A stretch of DNA of 64,000 nucleotides from an uncultured Alphaproteobacteria bacterium (GTDB taxonomy: Bacteria; Pseudomonadota; Alphaproteobacteria; RF32; CAG-239), in the NCBI GenBank assembly GCA_944393695.1, contig CALYAY010000007.1, positions 24,411 through 88,410 on the forward strand, given 5' to 3'. A program made the translations under genes and the position numbers. Every line of letters begins with the position of its first letter. Position 1 is the stretch's first letter. The notes beneath the pieces were generated by a model. It did no database searches, was not told the origin of the DNA, and saw nothing but the letters and a program-made list of their open reading frames with translations. Positions 45,432 to 53,564 of this stretch are shown one piece after another.

Positions 45432-46433
45432 TTATGATAAAAAACTGTTTATTAATTTACAAGCTTGTTCTTGTTTTTTTAGGAGGTCTTTACAATATAA
45501 CGCACTATCTTCGTGCTTTTCCACTTTTAATAAAAGCAAAATGTATTTCCGAAACAATTTAATATTTTCCGGTACAAAATTTATTTGCAATATTGCCACT
45601 TCACAAAACTCTTCAGCGATTAAATCATACAACTTTAAGATTTCATCAATATGACATTCCGTAAGTTTGTGAATAATACAAAAAATTTGTTTCTGTCTCA
45701 ACGTTGCATATTTGCCAAAACATCGTCCTGTTTGCAAAGGATTGTAATTTACAAAAGGAATCTCAGTATCCGAAAAAAATTTTTTTATATTTCCTGTTTT
45801 GCTATATTTTTGATACAGACGTTCCCTGTTTTTCAAACTGATCAAAGAAGAAATACTTTCGGAAATTCTTATCCCATACCCGTATATACGCCACATATCT
45901 TTGCGCATATACATTTTTACCAAACTAAAATATGCAGATATAAATTCATACCAAATATCTAAATATCTGTTTTCATAAACAGCTTGACCGATCGGGTATG
46001 GAATTTCCATGTCAGAAATAAGATTATTTTTTTTTATTAAAAACTTTATCCCCCGACTGATAACAGAAGCATAAAATTCAGGCAAAATTTGCCAATTTTT
46101 CTTCCATTCTTTCTCAGATAAGATTGCAAGATCAATTGTATGTCCGTCACATAATAAATATTCAAGGTAAAGTTCTTGTCGGTAAGTCTGGCAGGATAGT
46201 AAAAATGCATCCTTTTCTTGAAAAATAATATGTCTGAAGTTATTTTGCACTATCATAATATCTAAATCAGAATATTCATCGACATGCGACTGAGGCTGTA
46301 TTAACGACCCATAAATAAACATATTCGTTATATTGTCATCGTTACCGCAATGTTCTTTCAAGCTATTAACAAATGCCTCTTCAGAGCTTGATAATTTACG
46401 GTTCAAACGGGAGGAAATTTTAACTTCAGACAT
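45432..46433 (-). CDS. Nucleotidyltransferase-fold protein (333 aa), ANT(6)-like layout
   Basis: The N-terminal part has the polymerase-beta-type nucleotidyltransferase motif: GS in MFIYGSLIQPQSHVDEYSDL, then the D.D pair (SDLDIMIV). A third acidic residue is in HTIDLAIL. This order resembles streptomycin adenylyltransferases ANT(6), but the C-terminal 200 residues (helical, Tyr/Lys-rich) are not recognised. The substrate may be a small molecule, a tRNA or a protein; antibiotic resistance is not established. It lies 17 bp after the 46451 gene in an AT-rich minus-strand block of three genes next to tRNA-Pro. Confidence 0.75.
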   Translation of the reverse strand: MSEVKISSRLNRKLSSSEEAFVNSLKEHCGNDDNITNMFIYGSLIQPQSHVDEYSDLDIMIVQNNFRHIIFQEKDAFLLSCQTYRQELYLEYLLCDGHTIDLAILSEKEWKKNWQILPEFYASVISRGIKFLIKKNNLISDMEIPYPIGQAVYENRYLDIWYEFISAYFSLVKMYMRKDMWRIYGYGIRISESISSLISLKNRERLYQKYSKTGNIKKFFSDTEIPFVNYNPLQTGRCFGKYATLRQKQIFCIIHKLTECHIDEILKLYDLIAEEFCEVAILQINFVPENIKLFRKYILLLLKVEKHEDSALYCKDLLKKQEQACKLINSFLS

Positions 46434-46450
46434 ATTTTAGAGCTTTCCAA

Positions 46451-47362
46451 TTAGTTTTCTTTCCCTTTCATTTTGTCAATTAGTTTACTGAACCACGTTG
46501 TTTTGTTATCTGCCAAAAAGTAATTAACAGATTCCACATCCTTTTTTTCTTGTTTGGCTTGTGCTTGTTTTTGTTTTCGTTGATTTTTTTCTTCCTGTTT
46601 TTTTAGTTTTTGCTCAACTTGTATTCTGTGTTCCTTCTTTTTTATAACTTCTGACTTCGTGTGCGTTAAATCAGTGTCCGCAAACAAATAAGTCCGGATA
46701 AACTGAGCTGTTTTTTTCTCAAAAGGGGACAGTTTATCAATCTCATCGTAGCTGCTTACATAAAAAGCCTTATAATAAACACTGCTCTCACGTGGTCCAT
46801 AATTATAAACACAGCTCTCTGGTAAAAAACGAACATATTCACCATCTTCAGAACGTATAGACATTCTCTGTTGAGGAAACCTGTTGCCACCCATAAGTAA
46901 ATTCACAGAAAAATATACGCGTTCTTCCACGTCATAAAAAGAAAGATCATGTAATGTTTCAGCTGTTTTAGCAATTTCTATACTAATATACTTACCATTC
47001 TTTACGACATCATATATTAGATCTCCATTTTCATTGATAGATAAATAAACATTATTCTTATTTATGTTTCCTTTGGTTACAAGTCCGATCCGTTTTGCAT
47101 CTGGTTGTTTGCTGTTTAACTCATCAATCACAGATTTATCTGAAGATGACTGTTGTGAGACAACATCATCAATAAAACGTATCTTGCCTTCTTCCCATTT
47201 TTGCATATTTTTTGTGCGCTGTTTTTCATATGCTGCATATGCTTCCTGTTGTTTTTTTATCTGTTCTGCTGCTTGTCGTTTTTTTCTCAATTCTGCTGCC
47301 TGTTCTTCTGCTAGTTCTGCTGGGGTCATAAGATGACGAGGTTTAGATACATTACTACCCAT
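46451..47362 (-). CDS. Unknown protein with Src-like N-terminus and coiled-coil ends (303 aa)
   Basis: No family is recognised. The N-terminus reads MGSNVSKPRH, almost the myristoylation signal of animal Src kinases (MGSNKSKPKD). Residues about 15-65 are a charged coiled coil (AEEQAAELRKKRQAAEQIKK). The middle (about 90-220) looks globular and beta-rich. The last 70 residues are again a Lys/Gln/Glu-rich coil before a basic C-terminus. The start is firm: AAGGAG lies 7 nt before the ATG. There is no signal peptide or membrane helix. It lies between the DHH-motif gene (56 bp upstream) and the nucleotidyltransferase gene (17 bp downstream) on the same strand. Confidence 0.7.
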   Translation of the reverse strand: MGSNVSKPRHLMTPAELAEEQAAELRKKRQAAEQIKKQQEAYAAYEKQRTKNMQKWEEGKIRFIDDVVSQQSSSDKSVIDELNSKQPDAKRIGLVTKGNINKNNVYLSINENGDLIYDVVKNGKYISIEIAKTAETLHDLSFYDVEERVYFSVNLLMGGNRFPQQRMSIRSEDGEYVRFLPESCVYNYGPRESSVYYKAFYVSSYDEIDKLSPFEKKTAQFIRTYLFADTDLTHTKSEVIKKKEHRIQVEQKLKKQEEKNQRKQKQAQAKQEKKDVESVNYFLADNKTTWFSKLIDKMKGKEN

Positions 47363-47418
47363 TTTTTTCTCCTTAACTATAAATTAATATCTTTTCTGTA
47401 CTTGTATAATAGTTTTTA

Positions 47419-48312
47419 TTATGCTTTCTGCCGAAAATCACTCAGAGCCTTGGATAACATCATATCTGCAATTTTAGAATTAGATTTTTCTTTTTGTTTT
47501 TCCTGATTTTTTGTCAAGATAAATTCTAACGCTTCGGCATGGTTTGGATAGCCGCCCCAAAAAGCGCTGCCGCCTTCTTTTCCTAAGCCGGCGCCGCCGA
47601 CCCAGCCACCGAAATGATCATACAAAACTTCGGTTTGCTTGGGATCCCATGGTGCCGGACGCTCGCCGGTTTTATTGCCCTGCAAAGCTCGGCAAATATC
47701 TTCAGGCCCAAAATAATTGACCTCTCCGTCGGCCGAAAAAATGGCAATATTCTGCTGTTTATCAGGATCAAATAATCTGTCTGTAACCGTCGCCGTTTTG
47801 GAATGAGCCATTTTAACAATGGTTACGCCACAAACTTCCCGTGCACCAGCAATTGCTTCTTCCGCTTGTTTTTCCTGTTCAGGCGTAATGCCCTGTGATG
47901 CTCGGTCTCTATATCGTATTGATTCAATTTCTTCTTTTGTTGCACCCATAGCCAACATGGCTGGAATATAGCCGCTGTCATTAGCTGCTACCAACAACAT
48001 TTCTCTTGTCGGCTTAACGTCCAAAAGCTCACAAACCTGCAAAATAGAAGCCGGTTTAGAAGCATTTTCATTGTGATGATCCACATTAATCGTATTCTCT
48101 GGGACAGGCGAATCAACAGCCAATTCGACAATGACCGGGGTCTTGCCATTTTCTGCAACTTTTTCAATTTCTTCTCCATATTTGGAAGTTGACGCTCCCC
48201 ATTTTAAATTAGCATCAGAATATGTCACACCTTCTTTATCCAAAAGCGTTCTGATTGTCGACATTTCCAAATCTGCACCACCTAAGAAAAAATGTAAATT
48301 ATTTTTATCCAT
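47419..48312 (-). CDS. DHH-motif protein (297 aa), putative phosphoesterase
   Basis: The N-terminus FLGGADLEMSTIRTLLDKEG and the motif NTINVDHHNENASKP resemble motifs I and III of DHH phosphoesterases. These hydrolyse phosphodiester or phosphate bonds with metal ions (RecJ, nanoRNase, c-di-AMP phosphodiesterases). A Gly-rich stretch, GGWVGGAGLGKEGGSAFWGG near residue 245-265, could correspond to the substrate-binding GGGH region of DHHA1. Overall length is shorter than RecJ. Substrate is unknown. It is the first gene of the three-gene block, separated from the next by 56 bp. Confidence 0.6.
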   Translation of the reverse strand: MDKNNLHFFLGGADLEMSTIRTLLDKEGVTYSDANLKWGASTSKYGEEIEKVAENGKTPVIVELAVDSPVPENTINVDHHNENASKPASILQVCELLDVKPTREMLLVAANDSGYIPAMLAMGATKEEIESIRYRDRASQGITPEQEKQAEEAIAGAREVCGVTIVKMAHSKTATVTDRLFDPDKQQNIAIFSADGEVNYFGPEDICRALQGNKTGERPAPWDPKQTEVLYDHFGGWVGGAGLGKEGGSAFWGGYPNHAEALEFILTKNQEKQKEKSNSKIADMMLSKALSDFRQKA

Positions 48313-48662
48313 GAGAGTTTTCCTTCATTGTTTGTTTATTTTAATTTGCCTTGTACGCGTTACAAGACAAATATATTAATATATAATAATGTGAGTCAAC
48401 GATAAAATCAACTAAAATTTTATAACTCTCGCACTTTGTTTTTCGCCAAAGAAGATAAATTGAGTAAAAAATATACGAAGGAAAGCCTGGCGTCAGGGAG
48501 AAGAGACAAACGGAAGTATGCCGGTAAGCTCCGAAAGCCTGAGCCGGGATGATGGGGCGGAGTATGACCGCACAAAATATTTTGTCGATATTTACATCTT
48601 GATTTTTTTATTTGTTTTGTTATTGTAATGACATTTAATTCAATTATTTTAAGGTAAGTTAA
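48313..48662. other. Intergenic region with a degenerate repeat remnant
   Basis: No gene is supported in these 350 bp. Around 48480-48580 there is GC-richer sequence with cggaagtatgcc, gagccgggatgatgg and gcggagtatgaccg, which look like decayed ends of repeats A and D. The rest is AT-rich and should include the divergent promoters. Confidence 0.5.
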
Positions 48663-50201
48663 ATGTCAAATAAATTAAAAGTAATGTTTTCTACCCATGG
48701 TCTGGTGGAAGGTGATTTTGGTTATGCGCTTGATGAAAACGGCTTTCCAACCGAGGAAATTGTTTCTAAAAAGGTTATTACCGGGCAGGATACGGGAGGT
48801 CAGGTATATTATGTTAAAGCTTTGGCCGCAAGTTCCACAAATTATGATGTTGATCTGGTGACGCGGCGGGTTGATCAGCGTATTTGTCCGCAATTCGGCG
48901 GCACCGAAGCGGGAAAAGTGAACAACACAAATTATGACGTTGAAGTGCAATGGCATGAGAATCCGGTTATTCGCAGCCGGGTTTTGCGTATTCCGGCGGG
49001 CGGAAACTTCTCTTTTGTTCCGAAGGAGGAAATCGTGCCCCTGCTGCCGGAGCTGGTTGATAATCTTTACAAATTTTATAAAAAAGAAAATTCACTCGGT
49101 GATATTGAGGTGGTTGAAGGACATTACCGCGACGGAATGCTGGCTGCCGACATGTTATGCGAAAGGATTGAAAAAGAAACCGGCCGCCGCCCGATTATGC
49201 TGGTTACAAGCCATTCTCTGGGACATAAAAAATATGAGCGCAATCTGCCTTTATATCAGGCCGGCGCAATCAGTCAGGAAGAGTGGAACTGGCATAATTT
49301 TGAGGATCGGATTGCCCAGGAAAAATATGCATTCGACAAAGCAGATATTATTATTGCCACCTCTCCCGACGAACAGCGCCGCCTGGTTGCGGAGCCGTAT
49401 TCTGTCCGCGAAGATAAAATTACGGTTATTCCGCCCGGATATAACAGCCGGATTTTTACGCCGCTTAGTCTGCAGGAACTTAATAAGCTGAAATACCGTT
49501 TTACTTATAACGATTTGAACGGAAGAGAACAAACCGTTAACCTGACCGACATGCAGGTTGTTTCTTCTTTGGGACGCGTGGTTCGTGACAAGGGTTTCTG
49601 CGAGCTTGCAAATTCCATGGTGGAAATTATGAAAGATAATCCGTCCGCCGTTTATATGGTCAGCGGCGAAAACGGAAATCCGGTGACCGACGAATGCAAG
49701 GAGATTTTGAGCGGGTATGAAAACAGAGTTATCTTTATGCCTTCGCTGAACCAAAAGCAAATGGCCCGGGTTTACAACGTGTCGTCAACTTTTGTCATGT
49801 CCAGCCTGAACGAGGCTTTCGGCATGGTGCCGATTGAAGCCATGGGCTGCAAGACATCGGTCGTTGTCGGACGCAGCGGCTTTAATGATTTTGCCCATTG
49901 CGCTGATATTCGCGAAGATCAGGATTTTAGCAAGTCTATCGGTTTGTATGCGCCGTCGCAGGAGACTGACCGCTGGCGTCAGGTTAAGGCGCTGAGACTG
50001 CTGCTTGACAATGATCCGCTGCGTAAGCAAATTGCCGAAAATGGTTATGATTATGTTCGGAATAACCTGACCTGGGAAAAAATTTCGGAGCAAAAAGACC
50101 AGATTGTGCAAGAAGTTTTGAAAAAGCGTAACCATCGTGAAGTTAAAGGTTTCGGCAATATCAAAAATATCATGCTTCTTAATCGTGAAAAGGTTATTTA
50201 A
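48663..50201 (+). CDS. GT4 glycosyltransferase, sucrose-phosphate-synthase-like
   Basis: The 512-residue protein has the GT4 sucrose synthase/sucrose-phosphate synthase layout. GQDTGGQVYYVKALAASS near residue 41-58 matches the conserved nucleotide-sugar segment. VEGHYRDGMLAADML, TSHSLGHKKYERN and VIPPGYNSRIF follow. The C-terminal Rossmann domain has SLGRVVRDKGF and NEAFGMVPIEAMGCKTSVVV (E-x7-E). Acceptor could be fructose-6-phosphate or a polysaccharide precursor; no matching phosphatase gene is adjacent, so the product is uncertain. It has its own terminator. Confidence 0.85.
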   Translation: MSNKLKVMFSTHGLVEGDFGYALDENGFPTEEIVSKKVITGQDTGGQVYYVKALAASSTNYDVDLVTRRVDQRICPQFGGTEAGKVNNTNYDVEVQWHENPVIRSRVLRIPAGGNFSFVPKEEIVPLLPELVDNLYKFYKKENSLGDIEVVEGHYRDGMLAADMLCERIEKETGRRPIMLVTSHSLGHKKYERNLPLYQAGAISQEEWNWHNFEDRIAQEKYAFDKADIIIATSPDEQRRLVAEPYSVREDKITVIPPGYNSRIFTPLSLQELNKLKYRFTYNDLNGREQTVNLTDMQVVSSLGRVVRDKGFCELANSMVEIMKDNPSAVYMVSGENGNPVTDECKEILSGYENRVIFMPSLNQKQMARVYNVSSTFVMSSLNEAFGMVPIEAMGCKTSVVVGRSGFNDFAHCADIREDQDFSKSIGLYAPSQETDRWRQVKALRLLLDNDPLRKQIAENGYDYVRNNLTWEKISEQKDQIVQEVLKKRNHREVKGFGNIKNIMLLNREKVI

Positions 50202-50234
50202 GTTAGAACAAAATTGTTTCGCAAAAGCGGTAAG

Positions 50235-50273
50235 AAAATCCCCCTTTGAATATTTTTCGAGGGGGATTTTTTT
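50235..50273 (+). terminator. Rho-independent terminator of the GT4 gene
   Basis: AAATCCCCCT and AGGGGGATTT form a 10-bp stem followed by T residues. Confidence 0.85.
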
Positions 50274-50353
50274 GCTAATGTTTTGTTTTTACATATAAAT
50301 TAAAGTCGTGTTTTATTCTTGTCCAAATTCCGGTCATATAATCAAAATATCTA

Positions 50354-50382
50354 TTTACAATGCTTTAGTTCTATGTTATTAT
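50354..50382 (+). promoter_or_regulatory. Family promoter of paralogue 4 (TTTACA-N17-TATTAT)
   Basis: TTTACA (50354-50359), 17 bp and TATTAT (50377-50382) are followed by AGATTCGTGAAGACAA. Beyond the leader box the sequence diverges and is shorter than in the other three copies. Confidence 0.85.
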
Positions 50383-50417
50383 AAGATTCGTGAAGACAAC
50401 AACAGACAGGTGATATT

Positions 50418-52457
50418 ATGATGAAACTAAGTAAAGCATTAATGCTGTCGGTTTCCGGACTGATGTTTACGTCCGGCGGCAGTTTGGCTTATGCCGGTAT
50501 TTCAACGCATGATTTAACATCTTTCAACTCTCCGGGGACGGTTACATTTGTCCACACACACATCACACACGCCTCTGCCCCGGAAGAGCGTTTGTTGTCT
50601 TCACTTGAAGATTTTGATAAGGATAATTTATTTGTCACCCTCACCCGGGGCTTGCGCTCCGACCTCTCTCCTCAAGTGCGAGGTGGAGAAGGGACTCTGT
50701 CATCCTCGGACTTGATCCGAGGATCCAGATGGATTAAAACAGCAAATTTATTTGACCTGGATACTCCAATCAAGTTGGAGTATGACAGAGAAAAGGGGCC
50801 GGAGTATGACAGGACAACCAAGAGTGATAACAAACTCATTCAACTTGCGGCGACCTGTTTTGTAACCGACACTTCAGCTTGTTCAGGCAATGAGTTTGGC
50901 GGGAACAATGGCGATGATGAAGGTCACGGCACTCCCGGCGGACCGAATGACGATTATGACCTCGACAATGGGGAGCGCTGTCGTCAGGAAGGATATAACC
51001 AAACATCCTGTCCTGAAGGACAGGAACCTGTCAACATCTGCCCCTATGACAGTGATTATTTCGAGAAATGTGTTTCTTCCTGTCCTACAAATTATGTAAC
51101 CTGTGAAGTCCCATATTATGGGGTTGGTGAGGCCTGCGACGGGAAATACGCTTCTTGTAAAAAAGACACCGAACGTGCCTGTAAAGAATTAAACCCCGGA
51201 TATGTTAACAGTTGCGGCACAGGGCAGCGGCTTAGCGACGACCGTTGTTCTTATGACAACACCTATGGCACCTGCTGCAACACCTGTGCAGGTTACGATT
51301 ATACCAGCATTCCGGATGGCTATGTCCAGAATGGAAACAGCTGTACCGGCTGCGACGGACAGGAATATTTCAAAATAAAACCCAATTCCTGCGACGGTTT
51401 TCTGAATTGCGGCTCCATGGGACCGGAAGCCGGGGCCAAAACCTGTCTTTCGGGGACAACTACCCTGTATGACAACTGCAAATCTTGTCCTTATGAATGT
51501 TCGCTGAGCTCATGCCCGTCACCTTACACCTGTAAGAAAGAGGAATGTTCAAATATGTATTGCAAAACCGGCTGCCAAAGCGGCTATGACTGGAATGCAA
51601 GCACCAAGACTTGTACAAAGCAATGTGCCTATGAATGCACTTACAGCAGCTGCCCCTCACCTTTCACCTGCCGCTATGAAGACTGCTCGGGCAAATACTG
51701 CAAAACCGGCTGCCAAAGCGGCTATGACTGGAATGCAAGCTCCAAGACTTGCACAAAGCAATCCACGCCGCTGCCCAGCGACAGCAATTGCAGTTGTTTC
51801 GGGACAAGAACCGAATCTGACGGCTGCGGCGGGACGAGAACGGTTTGTAATGTTCCGGATTTGAAATATCTGTATTCTGACAAAACGCTGAGCGCTGATA
51901 TTATTTCGGGCAAAACAATTGTCGGTATCAGTATTGAACCGGAAAACCGACTGGCCGTCGGCCTCGGATATACTCTGGACGAATGGGGCGGATACGGAAC
52001 GGATATTCCGACACTGGAAAATATTTCCTGGGTTGGCAGAGGAGTTTATGTCTGCGGCGAACGGTCCATGTATGAGGTCAGAGACGGCAAAGCAAATACC
52101 CAGACAATTCTGGCTTATGGCAAGAGCAGCGGCATCTCGTATCCGGCGGCAGAATGGGTGAATTCCTATCAACCGACGGGATGCAGCGCCGGAAGCTGGT
52201 GCGGAGCCGGAAACTGGTTCATCCCCTCGACCTGGCAGGCCTTTGCCTATTTCAACAACCGGGATAAAATCCTCTCCATGCTGGAGGCGATTAACCAACT
52301 TCCTGATGACTGGATGTATACACAAGATGGTTTTTATACTATGACTTCTAATGAAATCAGTGCGACCGAGCCCGGGTTCCTCTATTTCAACCAAGGAGCA
52401 ATGGCTCGCAGCGATAAAACGTTTCAACAGGTTTCTTTGCCGTTTATTGAATATTAA
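50418..52457 (+). CDS. Secreted cysteine-rich modular protein, paralogue 4 (679 aa)
   Basis: The signal peptide (MMKLSKALMLSVSGLMFTSG..AYA) is related to but diverged from the other three. After SLEDF there is an in-frame repeat-derived stretch of about 60 residues (DNA 50634-50815), then ATCFVTDTSACSGNEF and the family core. The core is interrupted by a unique insert (KDTERACKELNPGYVNSCGT). Two near-identical Cys units follow (CPSPYTCKKEECSNMYC and CPSPFTCRYEDCSGKYC, each followed by KTGCQSGYDWNAS). The module SDGCGGTRTVC, as in the 20815 protein, precedes a tip domain (YLYSDKTLSADIISGKTIVG ... GNWFIPSTWQAFAYFNNRDK) that resembles paralogue 1 more than paralogue 2. It ends in a perfect terminator. 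Confidence 0.86.
   Translation: MMKLSKALMLSVSGLMFTSGGSLAYAGISTHDLTSFNSPGTVTFVHTHITHASAPEERLLSSLEDFDKDNLFVTLTRGLRSDLSPQVRGGEGTLSSSDLIRGSRWIKTANLFDLDTPIKLEYDREKGPEYDRTTKSDNKLIQLAATCFVTDTSACSGNEFGGNNGDDEGHGTPGGPNDDYDLDNGERCRQEGYNQTSCPEGQEPVNICPYDSDYFEKCVSSCPTNYVTCEVPYYGVGEACDGKYASCKKDTERACKELNPGYVNSCGTGQRLSDDRCSYDNTYGTCCNTCAGYDYTSIPDGYVQNGNSCTGCDGQEYFKIKPNSCDGFLNCGSMGPEAGAKTCLSGTTTLYDNCKSCPYECSLSSCPSPYTCKKEECSNMYCKTGCQSGYDWNASTKTCTKQCAYECTYSSCPSPFTCRYEDCSGKYCKTGCQSGYDWNASSKTCTKQSTPLPSDSNCSCFGTRTESDGCGGTRTVCNVPDLKYLYSDKTLSADIISGKTIVGISIEPENRLAVGLGYTLDEWGGYGTDIPTLENISWVGRGVYVCGERSMYEVRDGKANTQTILAYGKSSGISYPAAEWVNSYQPTGCSAGSWCGAGNWFIPSTWQAFAYFNNRDKILSMLEAINQLPDDWMYTQDGFYTMTSNEISATEPGFLYFNQGAMARSDKTFQQVSLPFIEY
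50634..50815. repeat. In-frame repeats C and D inside paralogue 4
   Basis: Repeat C (accctcacccggggcttgcg, 50637-50690) is followed by repeat D (gtcatcctcggacttgatccg at about 50699-50720, then gacctggatactccaatcaa and ggagtatgacag to 50812). The D part matches that in paralogue 3 closely, and the C part matches that in paralogue 2. Confidence 0.8.
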
Positions 52458-52461
52458 CCCC

Positions 52462-52495
52462 ATAAGCTCCTGCTTTTGCAGGAGCTTATTTTTTT
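52462..52495 (+). terminator. Rho-independent terminator of paralogue 4
   Basis: ATAAGCTCCTGC and GCAGGAGCTTAT form a perfect 12-bp stem around TTTT, followed by seven T. Confidence 0.9.
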
Positions 52496-52598
52496 GTTTA
52501 TTATACATTCGCTTCTATCTGTTTTGGTCGGGAATAATTGACATTTCTGCCCCTTCGTGTTAGAAATAGTCCGTTTACTAAATAAAGAGGACTAAACT

Positions 52599-53564
52599 TT
52601 GGCGATATTAATAACAGGAGCTGCCGGCTTTATCGGTTCGTCACTTTGCGAAGAGCTGCTGAATCGGGGAAAAAATATTATCGGGATTGATAATTTTGAT
52701 GCTTTTTATGCCCGTGAGATTAAAGAATCCAACATAAAAAATTGCCTTAAAAACAAAAACTTCAAATTTTATGAAGCGGATTTGACGGATATTGACGCGT
52801 TAAAAGAAGTTTTTGCGCAAAATCAGATAGATCAGGTTATTCATCTGGCGGCAAAAGCCGGGGTACGTCCGTCAATTGAACATCCGCTGGATTATTGCCG
52901 GACAAACGTGGTCGGCAGTTTGAACATTTTGGAGATGATGAGGCAGTATAACATCAAACGGCTGGTGTTTGCCTCGTCAAGTTCGGTTTACGGCAACTGC
53001 CGGGCGGAAATATTTTCTGAGGATTTGAAAGTCAGTGAGCCGATTTCGCCTTATGCGGCCAGCAAATCAGCCTTAGAACAATTTATTTACACTTACAGCA
53101 AACTGTTTGATATTCAGGCGGTGTGTCTGCGCTTTTTTACGGTTTACGGCCCCAGACAACGGCCTGATCTGGCTATTCATAAATTTACACGCCTGATTGA
53201 CGAAGGAAAACCCATTCCGATGTTCGGCGACGGCTCCACCAAGCGCGATTATACCTATATTGACGATATTGTGAGCGGTGTTTGCGCAGCGGCCGATTAT
53301 GACCAAACGCCGTATGAAATTATTAATCTCGGCGGCGGGGAGCCGGTCAGTCTGGTGCGGATGATTGAGGTTATCGAAAAACATCTCGGCAAAAAAGCAA
53401 TTATCAATCATCTGCCGATGCAGCCCGGGGATGTTGACAAGACAGCCGCCGATATCAGCAAAGCCGGGAGATTGCTGTGGTATAAGCCGCACACTAATTT
53501 TGAGCAGGGAATAGAAAAATTTGTCGCCTGGTATCTGGCGGAAAAGGAGACTTTTGAAAAATGA
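52599..53564 (+). CDS. NAD-dependent epimerase, UDP-glucuronate 4-epimerase-like
   Basis: This extended short-chain dehydrogenase (321 residues) has the NAD motif GAAGFIGSSLCEELL at the N-terminus, SSSSVYGNC and the catalytic Y-x3-K in SPYAASKSALEQF. The C-terminal part (INHLPMQPGDVDKTAADISK) is the pattern of UDP-glucuronate 4-epimerases, so UDP-galacturonate synthesis for LPS or capsule is likely. The start is TTG 52599, with AGAGGA 7 nt upstream. It heads the polysaccharide cluster and overlaps the next gene by 4 bp (ATGA). Confidence 0.88.
   Translation: MAILITGAAGFIGSSLCEELLNRGKNIIGIDNFDAFYAREIKESNIKNCLKNKNFKFYEADLTDIDALKEVFAQNQIDQVIHLAAKAGVRPSIEHPLDYCRTNVVGSLNILEMMRQYNIKRLVFASSSSVYGNCRAEIFSEDLKVSEPISPYAASKSALEQFIYTYSKLFDIQAVCLRFFTVYGPRQRPDLAIHKFTRLIDEGKPIPMFGDGSTKRDYTYIDDIVSGVCAAADYDQTPYEIINLGGGEPVSLVRMIEVIEKHLGKKAIINHLPMQPGDVDKTAADISKAGRLLWYKPHTNFEQGIEKFVAWYLAEKETFEK

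Noticed and set aside
45432..46433. Naming the nucleotidyltransferase an aminoglycoside resistance gene
   Set aside because: Only the catalytic core motif order resembles ANT(6). The C-terminal domain is not recognised, and the superfamily is very diverse.
45171..48400. Integrated element with attachment sites at tRNA-Pro
   Set aside because: I found no second copy of the tRNA 3' end downstream of the AT-rich block and no integrase gene, so integration is not supported.
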